From Thioalkalivibrio sp. HK1 (GTDB taxonomy: Bacteria; Pseudomonadota; Gammaproteobacteria; HK1): a DNA stretch of 64,000 bases. Positions 16,040 through 24,919 of this stretch are shown here, in pieces. The notes beneath the pieces are model-generated. The model saw only the letters and a program-made list of their open reading frames with translations. It was not told the origin of the DNA and searched no databases. The stretch lies in the NCBI GenBank assembly GCA_000583135.1, contig JFBG01000010.1, positions 1 through 64,000 on the forward strand, read 5' to 3'. The position numbers and the translations under genes are program-made. The number at the start of each line of letters is the position of its first letter. Within the stretch, counting starts at the first letter, position 1.

Positions 16040-18826
16040 TTACGACACGGCCTCCACTCTCGCCGCGCAATATTTGAATTCCGGGATCTTGCCGAATGGA
16101 TCGAGGGCGGGGTTGGTCAGGCGATTGGCGGAGGCCTCGGCATAGCAAAAGGGGATGAAAACGATGCCCTGAGGGACGGCGGTATCGGCTCGGGCTTTGA
16201 GTTCGATCTCTCCTCGCCTGGTCTGAACTCGCACGAGATCGCCGGCTTCGATGCCGAGATTGCGCAAATCGACGGGGGAGATACTGGCCACCGCCTCCGG
16301 CTCCAAACGATCCAGCATATCGGCGCGGCGGGTCATCGCTCCGGTATGCCAGTGCTCGAGCTGCCGACCGGTGGTCAGAACCATCGGATAGCGCTCATCC
16401 GGCTGCTCGTTCGGCGGAATGATCGAGGCGGGCACGAGACGCGAGCGGCCGTCCGGCGTCGGAAAGCCCTCGCCGAAAACGATATCCATCCCCGGGCGAT
16501 CCGGAGCGGGACAAGGATAGGTGACCGCGCTCTCGGCGCGCAGTCGATCCCATGAGATATTGTCGAGCGAGGGCATCACCCCTTGCATTTCGGCGAATAC
16601 ATCGGCCGGCCCTTCATATTGCCAGTCAAGGCCGATCCGTCGGGCAATTTGCCCAATGATCCACCAATCCTGACGGGCTTCGCCGGGCAGGGCGAGGGCT
16701 GCGCGCCCCATCTGCACTTGGCGGTTGGTATTGGTGACCGTCCCGTCCTTTTCCGGCCACGCCGATGCCGGCAACACCACATCGGCATGGAAGGCGGTCT
16801 CGGTCAGGAAGATATCCTGCACCACCAGATGTTCCAAGCGGGCGAGACCGGCGCGGGCATGCCCGACATCCGGATCGGACATCGCGGGATTCTCGCCCAT
16901 GATGTACATGCCCTTGATCGTCCCCGCATGGACCGCATCCATGATCTCCACCACGGTCAGACCGCGTTCGGCATCGAGCGCTCGCCCCCAAAGATCCTCG
17001 AAGCGGGCGCGGATCTCCTCGCTCTCCACCGATTGATAATCCGGAAATACCATCGGGATCAATCCGGCGTCCGAGGCGCCTTGGACGTTGTTCTGGCCCC
17101 TCAGGGGATGGAGTCCGGTGCCGGGGCGACCGACATGCCCGGTGATCATCGACAAGGCGATCAGGCAGCGGGCATTGTCGGTGCCGTGGGTATGCTGCGA
17201 GATCCCCATCCCCCAGAAGATGATCCCCCGCTCGGCGCGGGCGTAGGTGCGAGCGACCTTGCGCAGGAGATCGGCTTCGATACCGCAGATCGGAGCCATC
17301 TCCTCCGGCGTGAAATCCTTGATATGGCGAGCCAAGGACTCGAAACCCGAGACCTTAGCCTCGATATATTGCCGATCGTAGAGCTCCTCGGTGATGATGA
17401 CATTGAGCAGGGCGTTGAGCAAAGCGACATCGGTGCCGGGGCGAAACTGCAGCATGTGCGTGGCGTGGCGGCGCAGGGAGTGGCCTCGAGGATCCATGAC
17501 GATCAGCGTCGAACGCTTGGCCGCCTGTTTGAAGAAGGTGGCCGCCACCGGGTGATTCTCGACCGGATTGGCCCCGATCACGATGATGACATCGGACTCC
17601 TCGCAAGCGGTGAACGGTGCGGTCACCGCCCCCGAGCCGATCCCCTCGAGCAGTGCGGCCACGGAAGAGGCATGACAAAGGCGCGTGCAATGATCGACGT
17701 TGTTGGTGCCGAAACCCTGGCGGACCAACTTCTGGACGAGATAGGCCTCCTCGTTCGAGCCCTTGGCGGAGCCGAAGCCGGATAGGGCGGAAGAGCCGTC
17801 TCGCTCAGCGATAGCAACGAAGCCGGCGGCGGCGCGATCCAGAGCCTCTTCCCAGCTCGCCGGGCGAAAGTGGGTGAAGGGATCGGCGGGATCGATCTCG
17901 CAATCGGCGGATTTGGGGGCATCATCGCGCCGGATCAAAGGGGTGCGAAGACGGTGGGGATGGGCGACGTAATCGAATCCGAAGCGACCCTTGACGCATA
18001 GACGCTTGCGATTGGACGGACCGTTGCGGCCCTGCACCGCCATGATCCGATTTTCCCGCGTTTGGTAGGTGATCTGACAACCGACCCCGCAATAGGGACA
18101 AACGCTATCGACCTCTTCGAGCGCCAAGCGGCGATCTTTACCCGTCTCATCCACCAAGGAGGATTCCATCAACGCCCCGGTCGGGCATGCCTGGACGCAT
18201 TCCCCGCAGGCGACGCAGGTGCTTTGCCCCATCGGATCGTCGAAATCGAAGACGATCTTGGCCTTCGATCCGCGCCCCGCCATCCCGATCACATCGTTGA
18301 CCTGCACCTCGCGGCATGCGCGCACGCAAAGATTGCAGTGGATGCAGGCATCGAGCTGCACCCGCATCGCCGGATGGCTGGCATCGGGGGCGGGGGAGGC
18401 GTGGGCGGGAAAGCGGCTGCCTTGCAGATCGAGGCGCTCGGCCCATTGCCAGATCTCGGCATCGTGTCGGTGGGCGTTCTCGCGAGGCGGCTGATCCGCA
18501 AGCAGGAGTTCCATCACCATCTTGCGCGAGAAGAGGGCGCGGTCGCTGCCGGTGCGCACCTCGATATCGGGAGCGACGAGACGCTGACAGGAGGCGGCGA
18601 GGGTCCGCTCGCCTTCGATCTCGACCATGCAGGCGCGGCAATTGCCATCGGGGCGGTAGCCGGGTTCGTCGGCATAGCAAAGATGGGGGATATCGGTGCC
18701 GATGCGCTGCGCGACCTGCCAGATGGTCTCGTCGGGGCGGGCTTCGACCGGCCGACCGTCCAAGGTGAAACGTATCGTTCGGTCGATCGATATTTGGTCG
18801 GTCGATAGTTCGTTGGTCGAAGGCAT
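16040..18826 (-). CDS. fdsA: NAD-dependent formate dehydrogenase alpha subunit
   Basis: The molybdenum or tungsten bis-MGD catalytic subunit that oxidises formate to CO2. The 928 residues begin with a plant-type [2Fe-2S] ferredoxin domain (C50, C63, C66, C80). Two ferredoxin-type 4Fe-4S motifs follow (CIHCNLCVRAC and CVACGECVQAC), then the CPYCGVGC cluster site, and the molybdopterin oxidoreductase domains. The predicted metal-ligand Cys is in DHCTRLCHAS; no selenocysteine is needed. A molydopterin dinucleotide-binding C-terminal domain closes the protein (LTTGRQLEHWHTGAMT). This is the NuoG-like form typical of soluble FdsABG complexes. It lies 146 nt downstream of the fused gamma-beta subunit gene. 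No fdsD or chaperone fdhD/fdsC gene is visible next to it, so maturation genes must be elsewhere. Confidence 0.95.
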   Translation of the reverse strand: MPSTNELSTDQISIDRTIRFTLDGRPVEARPDETIWQVAQRIGTDIPHLCYADEPGYRPDGNCRACMVEIEGERTLAASCQRLVAPDIEVRTGSDRALFSRKMVMELLLADQPPRENAHRHDAEIWQWAERLDLQGSRFPAHASPAPDASHPAMRVQLDACIHCNLCVRACREVQVNDVIGMAGRGSKAKIVFDFDDPMGQSTCVACGECVQACPTGALMESSLVDETGKDRRLALEEVDSVCPYCGVGCQITYQTRENRIMAVQGRNGPSNRKRLCVKGRFGFDYVAHPHRLRTPLIRRDDAPKSADCEIDPADPFTHFRPASWEEALDRAAAGFVAIAERDGSSALSGFGSAKGSNEEAYLVQKLVRQGFGTNNVDHCTRLCHASSVAALLEGIGSGAVTAPFTACEESDVIIVIGANPVENHPVAATFFKQAAKRSTLIVMDPRGHSLRRHATHMLQFRPGTDVALLNALLNVIITEELYDRQYIEAKVSGFESLARHIKDFTPEEMAPICGIEADLLRKVARTYARAERGIIFWGMGISQHTHGTDNARCLIALSMITGHVGRPGTGLHPLRGQNNVQGASDAGLIPMVFPDYQSVESEEIRARFEDLWGRALDAERGLTVVEIMDAVHAGTIKGMYIMGENPAMSDPDVGHARAGLARLEHLVVQDIFLTETAFHADVVLPASAWPEKDGTVTNTNRQVQMGRAALALPGEARQDWWIIGQIARRIGLDWQYEGPADVFAEMQGVMPSLDNISWDRLRAESAVTYPCPAPDRPGMDIVFGEGFPTPDGRSRLVPASIIPPNEQPDERYPMVLTTGRQLEHWHTGAMTRRADMLDRLEPEAVASISPVDLRNLGIEAGDLVRVQTRRGEIELKARADTAVPQGIVFIPFCYAEASANRLTNPALDPFGKIPEFKYCAARVEAVS

Positions 18827-18972
18827 CTTTCGATTTTCCCGGTTCTTACGGATTTCTTCGGCGGATTATCGGGGCGCTCAAGCATCGGCCATGACTATCC
18901 GGCGTCTCGTCGATGATCTCGCAGGCGCTTCTCATGACGATCTCATCGGCGAGAGGGACGAAAAAGCGGCAT

Positions 18973-20691
18973 CTAGCGCGAAAGCCCCGCCTCTTCTTTG
19001 AAATATCGCAGCACGGCATTGAGCGGATTGGCCGCCGCCTGCCCGAGCCCGCAAATCGAAGCGTCGCTCATGACCTGTCCGAGTTCGGCAAGCAGAGCTT
19101 CGTCCCAAACATCCTTGTCCATCAAACGCACCGCCTTGGCCGTTCCCACGCGACAAGGCGTGCACTGCCCGCAACTCTCGTCTTCGAAAAAGCGCATCAA
19201 GTTGAGGGCCACCGCCTTCATGTCATCCCGATCCGAGAGCACCACCACCGCATGGGAGCCGACGAAACAACCGTGCTTTTCCAAAGATCCGAATTCGAGC
19301 GGCAGATCCGCCATCGATGCCGGCAGGATGCCGCCGGAGGCCCCGCCGGGCAGGTAGCCGCGTAAGCGATGGCCTTCGAGCATGCCGCCGCAGAATTCAT
19401 CGACGAGTTCGCGCAAGGTGATGCCCGCCGGAGCCAGTTTCACCCCGGGGGATGCAACCCGCCCGGAAACCGAATAACTTCTAAGCCCCTTGCCTCCGTT
19501 TCGTCCTTGGCTTGCGAACCACTGCGGGCCTTTTTCGACGATATCGCGAATCCAGTAGAGGGTTTCGACATTTTGCACCAAGGTGGGGCGAGAGAAGATC
19601 CCTTTCTCCGCCACATAAGGCGGGCGGTGTCGAGGCAGGCCGCGCTTGCCCTCGATCGATTCGATCATCGAGGACTCCTCGCCGCAGATATAGGCCCCGG
19701 CGCCCCGGCGAAGATGGATACGGGTGTGGGGGATGAGCCCGGCGTCTTCCAGTGCCGCGATTTCGCGCAACAGCAACTCGCGAATGAAGGGGTATTCGTC
19801 TCGAAGATAGAGATAGACCGCCTGCGCTTCGACGGCCCAGGCGGCGACCAAGACCCCTTCGAGAAAGCGATGCGGGTCGCTCTCCAGATAATGGCGATCT
19901 TTGAAGGTGCCCGGCTCCCCCTCGTCGGCGTTGACCGCCATCAGTCTCGGCCCGGCGAAGCTGCGCACGATGCGCCATTTGCGTCCGGTGGGAAATCCCG
20001 CACCGCCCAGCCCTCGCAGCCCGGACTCGTCCAATATCCCGGCGATCGCGTCGAAATCGATCTCCTCGCCCAAGCAGCGGCGTAGAAGGTCGTAACCGCC
20101 ATCGTCCCTATAGGCGGCCAAGGGGCGGTAATCGGGAATGCGGGGGGAGAAATCGCCGGACTCCACGACGGCCCGGATCGATGATTCATCCGCATGATCG
20201 ACATGGCGATGGCCGACTTCGGCCACCGGAGCGCGGTCGCAGCGACCCATGCAAGGTGCGCGAATCACCCGCACTTGCCCTTCGTCGATCTGCGAGGGAA
20301 GACGCTCGAGCAGGGCCTTGGCGCCGGCCAGTTCGCACGACAGGCTGTCGCAGACCCGTATCGTTATCGGCGGCGGCGAAGGCTCGCCCTCGCGCAGGAC
20401 ATCGAAATGGGCGTAGAAGGTGGCGACTTCGAAGACCTCCGCCATCGGCAAGCGCATCTCTTGGGCCAAGGCGGCGAGGTGAGCGGCACCGATGCAGCCG
20501 AACTTGTCTTGGATCAGATGCAGATGCTCGATCAGCAGATCGCGCAGCCTCGGGCGATCGCCGAGCAGATCTCGAACCTCTTCCAAGGCCTTCGGATCGA
20601 CCTGCCTTCCTTTGGGAAAGGGACGAGCGGCTCCGCGGCCGGATCCGGGATGACGGCGGCGACGAGGCGCCTCGTGATGTTCAGGTGGCAT
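18973..20691 (-). CDS. Formate dehydrogenase fused gamma-beta subunit (NuoE plus NuoF type)
   Basis: Electron-transfer partner of the alpha subunit that reduces NAD+. The product of 572 residues is a fusion. The first 170 or so residues are a thioredoxin-like [2Fe-2S] domain (FdsG/NuoE), with four cysteines in VCDSLSC and APCMGRC. The rest is an FdsB/NuoF-type flavoprotein with GLGGAGFPTGRKW for FMN, GAYICGEESSMI for NADH/FMN, and a C-terminal 4Fe-4S site ESCGQCTPCRVGT with the distant CGLG cysteine. In many bacteria these are separate genes. The ATG at 20691 was chosen because upstream in-frame codons give sequence unlike the family; its ribosome binding site is weak. The first 35 residues are basic and low in complexity. 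It precedes fdsA on the same strand. Confidence 0.9.
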   Translation of the reverse strand: MPPEHHEAPRRRRHPGSGRGAARPFPKGRQVDPKALEEVRDLLGDRPRLRDLLIEHLHLIQDKFGCIGAAHLAALAQEMRLPMAEVFEVATFYAHFDVLREGEPSPPPITIRVCDSLSCELAGAKALLERLPSQIDEGQVRVIRAPCMGRCDRAPVAEVGHRHVDHADESSIRAVVESGDFSPRIPDYRPLAAYRDDGGYDLLRRCLGEEIDFDAIAGILDESGLRGLGGAGFPTGRKWRIVRSFAGPRLMAVNADEGEPGTFKDRHYLESDPHRFLEGVLVAAWAVEAQAVYLYLRDEYPFIRELLLREIAALEDAGLIPHTRIHLRRGAGAYICGEESSMIESIEGKRGLPRHRPPYVAEKGIFSRPTLVQNVETLYWIRDIVEKGPQWFASQGRNGGKGLRSYSVSGRVASPGVKLAPAGITLRELVDEFCGGMLEGHRLRGYLPGGASGGILPASMADLPLEFGSLEKHGCFVGSHAVVVLSDRDDMKAVALNLMRFFEDESCGQCTPCRVGTAKAVRLMDKDVWDEALLAELGQVMSDASICGLGQAAANPLNAVLRYFKEEAGLSR

Positions 20692-21120
20692 GCGTTTTCG
20701 GATATCGGATGAAGGGCGAGAGATCGTTCGCACCGTCGGGCTCAAAAGCGCGCATCTTCCGGTGGATGACGGGGATTTCTCGTGGTCACCCCCTTGTCGG
20801 GGAAGACGAAGAAACCATGGAAATACCCGTATCCAGCGGATGCGACCATGTCGACGGGGCTCGCACAATGCTAAAAGTGGCAAATATAAAGCCAATTGGA
20901 ATGGAAAAAGGCGAAAAGATTATCGGGCGGCGCTTTTTTCTGTCTTCATTCGGCGGGCTTGGTCAGATGTGACAACCGAAGGTTATCCGCTCCCGGCACG
21001 AGCATCGACGGGTAGCCGTCAATATCGTCGACGATCGAGGCATCGAAAGCCTAAGGGTGCTCGAGATTCCTCAAGACCGGGCAGAGCGGTGACAGGCTTT
21101 TATGGAGTCGATATTGTGGT

Positions 21121-21160
21121 GCCGAATATCAGCCAATCGCATTGAAGAAAGGGGTTGACA
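21121..21160 (+). repeat. Dispersed promoter-upstream element, copy 1
   Basis: About 40 nt beginning GCCGAATATCA and ending AAAGGGGTTGACA. It recurs at 24857-24896 with only a few differences and directly abuts or includes the -35 box of the promoter at 21155. Confidence 0.8.
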
Positions 21161-21183
21161 ACACTCCCTGAATTTGCTAATAG
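21155..21183 (+). promoter_or_regulatory. Sigma70-type promoter of small exported protein copy 2
   Basis: TTGACA at 21155-21160, a 17-nt spacer and TAATAG at 21178-21183. Same layout as the promoter at 4324 in front of the related gene. Confidence 0.7.
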
Positions 21184-21254
21184 TGGAGTCAGGTTTTCGA
21201 AACGATGCGTCAATCCACAATCGGCAGTCAGCAACCGGCAAGAGGAACAAGACG

Positions 21255-21710
21255 ATGAAACAATTCATGGCGGTAGGTGCAGCGGTGATGATGCTCTTCG
21301 GCTTCGTCGGGGCGGTTCATGCGGATCCGCAAGAAGCGACCGGTCAAGGCGGAATTCAGTATCGGTCTTCGGTCGAACAAGAGATGCAGACCGCCGCAAT
21401 CGAGTGGCTGAATGAGAATGTCAAGACGCTAGATCAAGCCGATGCGTTGTTTGGCATCCAGACGGCGATGGATTGTTCCGGGGGTTGCAATGGAGACCCT
21501 TATAACGGGCAATCGGGGCATTTGAAGGTCGAGCCTGATGATGACAGCGAAAGCATCAAACTGGAAACCGACCCGCTTTGCGCCGTCGATGCGTACTCTT
21601 GCTTTCATCTGGTGAATAACGACACTACGGTGGATTTCAGCGAGGATGAGCGTCCGATGCAAGTGTCGCCGTTGATGATCTTCTTCATAGTCGCTTGGTT
21701 TGCCACATGA
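21255..21710 (+). CDS. Small exported protein, novel family, copy 2
   Basis: Unknown function. The 151-residue product has a signal peptide (MKQFMAVG to about residue 22, ending AVHA before DPQE). An acidic extracytoplasmic part follows with cysteines in CSGGC, and then CAVDAYSCFHLVNND, which matches CDTNVFACFHLPNED of the protein at 4397-4780. The last 17 residues (MQVSPLMIFFIVAWFAT) form a hydrophobic C-terminal segment, so the protein may be anchored at its tail. The ATG at 21255 was chosen because the signal peptide starts there and AGAGGAACAAG precedes it; a longer frame from 21174 would begin inside the promoter. It is flanked by its own promoter and a strong terminator, so it is monocistronic. 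Confidence 0.75.
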   Translation: MKQFMAVGAAVMMLFGFVGAVHADPQEATGQGGIQYRSSVEQEMQTAAIEWLNENVKTLDQADALFGIQTAMDCSGGCNGDPYNGQSGHLKVEPDDDSESIKLETDPLCAVDAYSCFHLVNNDTTVDFSEDERPMQVSPLMIFFIVAWFAT

Positions 21711-22166
21711 ACGAGTGATATGCAATAAAAAAGGGGCTCCATGCGAGCCCCTTTCCCTTTGGCTTGGCCATTCTTTTACGCATATCAGGCTACCCCTTTT
21801 TTATCCGCCACCCTCTCTTGAGTGAACATTAATCGAAGATTCGTCGGGTGCCTGCAAAGCGCATCCTCGATAATGCGAACTCGCTTGACATCTCGAACGC
21901 CTCATTGAAGGGTTCCGCATCGATGCCGCTTTATTTGCATTGTCAGGGCAGAAAATTGGAGAGTTTATCAATCTCCTATCCTACCGATTGCCCGGTGATA
22001 TTGCCTACGAGGCCTCTCGTAGTGCGCATTCTTCGTGCACTCGTCCCCCCGGCGGATCCGAAGGGCGGCCATGATCGAATCCGCTTCGATCGAGGGATCG
22101 ATCTTGATGGTCGATATCGCTTTCGAATCTCGATCGGATTCGATATCGATGCTAGCGGGGCGGGAT
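21711..22166. other. Intergenic region with terminator
   Basis: Between convergent genes. Only the terminator at 21726-21760 is clear; the remainder holds no gene I can support. Confidence 0.5.
21726..21760 (+). terminator. Intrinsic terminator after small exported protein copy 2
   Basis: AAAAAA, GGGGCTC, short loop, GAGCCCC, TTTCCCTTT. The A run before and T run after make it potentially bidirectional, which would also suit the convergent aminotransferase gene. Confidence 0.85.
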
Positions 22167-23348
22167 TCAAAAGCGGGACTTCGCCTCTTGCGCCAAGTAT
22201 TCCAAAGCCGCCCCGACCCCGCCTCGACGATGGGGCACCTGCGCCAATTCCAGCCCCATCTCGATCCCGGCGAGCGTCCCGGCGAGCATCGGATCGTTGA
22301 AGGCCCCCAAATGCCCGATACGAAAGACCCGATCGTTCAAGCGCCCGAGACCGTTGCCCAAGGACATGTCGAAACACTCCAAGATGGTGCGTCGCAAGGC
22401 ATCGGCGCTGTGTCCGTCGGGAAGAAGCACCGCGGTCAAGGACGATGATTGCTCTTCCAATCGACGAGCCCACAACTCCAGCCCCCATCCGCAGACCGCC
22501 CGGCGCGTCGCCTCGGCATGGCGGTCGTGGCGGGCGAAGACATTGACAAGCCCCTCCTCCAAGAGCATGTCGATGGCCTCGGCGAGACCGAAGAGCAAGT
22601 TGGTGGCCGGGGTATAAGGGAAATAGCCGCTCTCGTTCGCTTCGAGCATCGCATCCCAATCCCAATAGGAGCGCGCCATGCCCCCCGAACGAGCGATGGC
22701 CAAGGCTTTGTCGCTGATGGCATTGAAGCCGAGCCCCGGCGGCAACATCAGGCCTTTTTGCGAACCCCCGATGCTGACATCCACCCCCCATTCATCATGG
22801 CGATAGTCGATCGAGCCCAAGGAGGAGATGGTATCGACCAGCAGCAACGCCGGATGGGAGGCGGCGTCGATGGCGGCTCTCACCTTGGGAATATCGCTGA
22901 CGATTCCGGTGGAGGTCTCGTTATGCACCACCGCCACGGCCTTGATGGCCTGCGCGGAATCGGCGGCGAGAGCGGACTTTATCCTTCGATGATCCGCAGG
23001 GCTTCGCCAATCCCCTTCGATGACCTCCACCTCGAGACCCAAACGAGCGGCCATCTTCGCCCAAAGGGTCGAGAAATGTCCGGTCTCGCAGATCAATAGC
23101 CGTTGACCCGGCTGCAAGGTATTGACAAGCGCCGCTTCCCAAGCGCCGGTGCCCGATGAAGGAAAAATCGATACCGAGGCCTTCGTTGCGAAGATTTGCC
23201 GCATCCCGGACAGGACTTTTTTGCCCAACCCGGCGAAAGCCGGACCCCGATGGTCGATCGTCGGTCGCTCGATCGCCCGCAGGATACGACCGGGGACATT
23301 GGTCGGCCCCGGGATCTGCAGAAAATGTCGTCCCGCCGCTTCGTTCAT
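22167..23348 (-). CDS. Serine-glyoxylate/alanine-glyoxylate-type aminotransferase (class V)
   Basis: A PLP enzyme of fold type I, 393 residues, most like serine-glyoxylate aminotransferase, which makes hydroxypyruvate and glycine from serine and glyoxylate. Visible features are the N-terminal PGPTNVPGRILRAI, the HNETSTG segment that contacts PLP, the VDTISSLGS Asp that holds the pyridine nitrogen, and the Schiff-base lysine K198 in GGSQKGLMLPPGLGF. The C-terminus has RIGHLGAFND, also typical. The ATG at 23348 gives the usual start MNEAAGRHFLQIPGPTN, though its ribosome binding site is weak. By context it would handle serine and glycine produced by the neighbouring one-carbon genes. Alanine or aspartate as amino donor cannot be excluded. 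Confidence 0.88.
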   Translation of the reverse strand: MNEAAGRHFLQIPGPTNVPGRILRAIERPTIDHRGPAFAGLGKKVLSGMRQIFATKASVSIFPSSGTGAWEAALVNTLQPGQRLLICETGHFSTLWAKMAARLGLEVEVIEGDWRSPADHRRIKSALAADSAQAIKAVAVVHNETSTGIVSDIPKVRAAIDAASHPALLLVDTISSLGSIDYRHDEWGVDVSIGGSQKGLMLPPGLGFNAISDKALAIARSGGMARSYWDWDAMLEANESGYFPYTPATNLLFGLAEAIDMLLEEGLVNVFARHDRHAEATRRAVCGWGLELWARRLEEQSSSLTAVLLPDGHSADALRRTILECFDMSLGNGLGRLNDRVFRIGHLGAFNDPMLAGTLAGIEMGLELAQVPHRRGGVGAALEYLAQEAKSRF

Positions 23349-23757
23349 GCTCTTAGTGCCCTATCTTGGTTTCGAACTGCAATCGATCGATTGAAGAATA
23401 CACCATCGGATCGGCGCAATATCCGATGCTCGATATCGATCGAAGCCCCCCTTTGTCCATCCGGATCGTTTCATCGATTACCGGTTTTCAAGATGACCTT
23501 CTTGCGATATCGCATCGATTCTCTTGCATCTTGACTTTCGTACATCGGGGAAGCGATGAAAGCCATCCTTTTCGATATGAAGATGAGGCCCATCGATCGT
23601 TATATAAAAACCCTATCACCTCGCTTTATATGCTTTGCTCGGCCATCGTCGGCGGCGGCTCGTCATTGACGAATCATCCTTGGAGGGTGAACTCACGGAT
23701 ATGCCATTTCCTATTATCCCTATCGGCAACCACTCGACGACCCCTTGACAACCTAGG
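23349..23757. other. Intergenic region, nothing recognised
   Basis: About 410 nt between two minus-strand genes, more AT-rich than its surroundings. It must contain the aminotransferase promoter, but I could not pick clear -35 and -10 boxes. Confidence 0.4.
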
Positions 23758-24612
23758 CTACGGATCGGAGGCTTGGAATTTTTCCAGCCTTGCGACCGCC
23801 ATCTGAAAATATTCGGGTTCGAGTTCGCAGCCGACGAATTGCCGATCGTTCAAAAGGGCGGCCACGCCGGTGGAGGCGCTGCCGGCAAAGGGGTCGAAGA
23901 TCAAATCGTTTCGATGGCTGCCGGCGCGGACGATGCGTTCGAGCAATGCAACCGGTTTTTGCGTCGGATGCCGCTCGATCGATTCATAGCCCGTTTCATT
24001 CGTCTTTTCGCGCGCCGGTATGGTCCAGATATCCTTCATCTGCATACCGCCGTTTTCCTCGCGCATCTCCGGATAGTTGAAAACATGCTTGGATTTCTCG
24101 CTCTTTGCCGCCCATAACAGGGTCTCGAAAGAATGCGTGAAGTATCGGCACGAGAGATTCGGCGGCGGATTCGGCTTTTGCCAGATGACGGTATTGAGGA
24201 TCTTCATCCCCAACTGCTGCATCGCAAATCCCACGGAGTGGATGATGTGATGGGTCCCCGAAACCCAAAGGGCTCCGTCTTGCCGAAGCAATTTTTGGCA
24301 GCGCGAAAGCCAAGCGGTGTTGAACGCATGATTGATATCGGCCCCTTGGGAGCGATCCCATTCACCCTTGTCGACGCTCACCCTCTTTCCACCATGACAG
24401 GTGGTGCCGCCGTTCGAGAGAAAATAAGGCGGGTCGGCGAAGATCAGATCGAAACACCCTTCCTCCCCGACGTGCTCGATATAGTGATCCATCACTTCCA
24501 AGCAATCGGCCTGATATAGACGCACCCTTCCGGAAAGAGCATGGCTTTTGCGAAAGATGTCTTGCCGCATCTGCGGCAGCATCTCGATTTTCTCGGCATC
24601 TTCTATGATCAT
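23758..24612 (-). CDS. DpnA/M.HinfI-like DNA adenine methyltransferase
   Basis: A beta-class N6-adenine methyltransferase of 284 residues. Motif IV is ADPPYFLSNGG at 59-69; VSVDKGEWD, WQKPNPPPNLSCRYFTHS and the late AdoMet motif IFDPFAGSAST (near 236) are nearly colinear with M2.DpnII (DpnA, GATC) and related to M.HinfI (GANTC). That family knowledge predicts GATC or GANTC as target. ATG at 24612 follows GGAAGG at a usual distance. No DpnII-like nuclease, DpnM-like first methylase or CcrM C-terminal extension is present, so it is an orphan. It may protect or mark the strikingly GATC-rich DNA of this window. Confidence 0.9.
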   Translation of the reverse strand: MIIEDAEKIEMLPQMRQDIFRKSHALSGRVRLYQADCLEVMDHYIEHVGEEGCFDLIFADPPYFLSNGGTTCHGGKRVSVDKGEWDRSQGADINHAFNTAWLSRCQKLLRQDGALWVSGTHHIIHSVGFAMQQLGMKILNTVIWQKPNPPPNLSCRYFTHSFETLLWAAKSEKSKHVFNYPEMREENGGMQMKDIWTIPAREKTNETGYESIERHPTQKPVALLERIVRAGSHRNDLIFDPFAGSASTGVAALLNDRQFVGCELEPEYFQMAVARLEKFQASDP

Positions 24613-24856
24613 CCAATGCCTTCCCTTGGGGATGATGGTCCCGCGGCATCGATCGAAAGAGGGCTATCCACCCGATAACCCCATCCGATCCGGTCAACGA
24701 AAAACTCATCGAGACAGAAAAAACAGAGCGATCGGCGCGCATCGAAGCCTTCGAGCCTTGAAGCGCGCGATGATCGATCTTCGCGAAAATCGTCGGAAAA
24801 CGGACGAAAATCCGCCCAATCCCGACCCCTTGAAAGGGGGAATTATATCGGATAGC

Positions 24857-24896
24857 GCCGAATATCAACCCATCGCTTTGAAGAAAGGGGTTGGCA
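24857..24896 (+). repeat. Dispersed promoter-upstream element, copy 2
   Basis: Differs from the 21121-21160 copy at only about five positions by eye. Here the last part reads GGGGTTGGCA instead of GGGGTTGACA. There is no small exported protein gene downstream. Confidence 0.8.
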
Positions 24897-24919
24897 ACCC
24901 CCTTTCCGATTCGTATGCC
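24891..24919 (+). promoter_or_regulatory. Possible weak or decayed promoter
   Basis: TTGGCA, 17-nt spacer, TATGCC. Placed exactly like the promoter at 21155 relative to the repeated element, but both boxes are poorer. It could serve the plus-strand genes starting at 25323 or be a relic. Confidence 0.35.

Larger units (their letters stand above)
20692..21254. other. Divergent intergenic region: fds leader and exported-protein promoter
   Basis: About 560 nt between the fused fds gene (minus) and the second small exported protein (plus). The plus-strand promoter is at 21155-21183. An AT-rich patch at about 20876-20925 contains TATATT on the minus strand and may hold the fds promoter, but no good -35 box is visible. 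No coding region was recognised. Confidence 0.5.
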
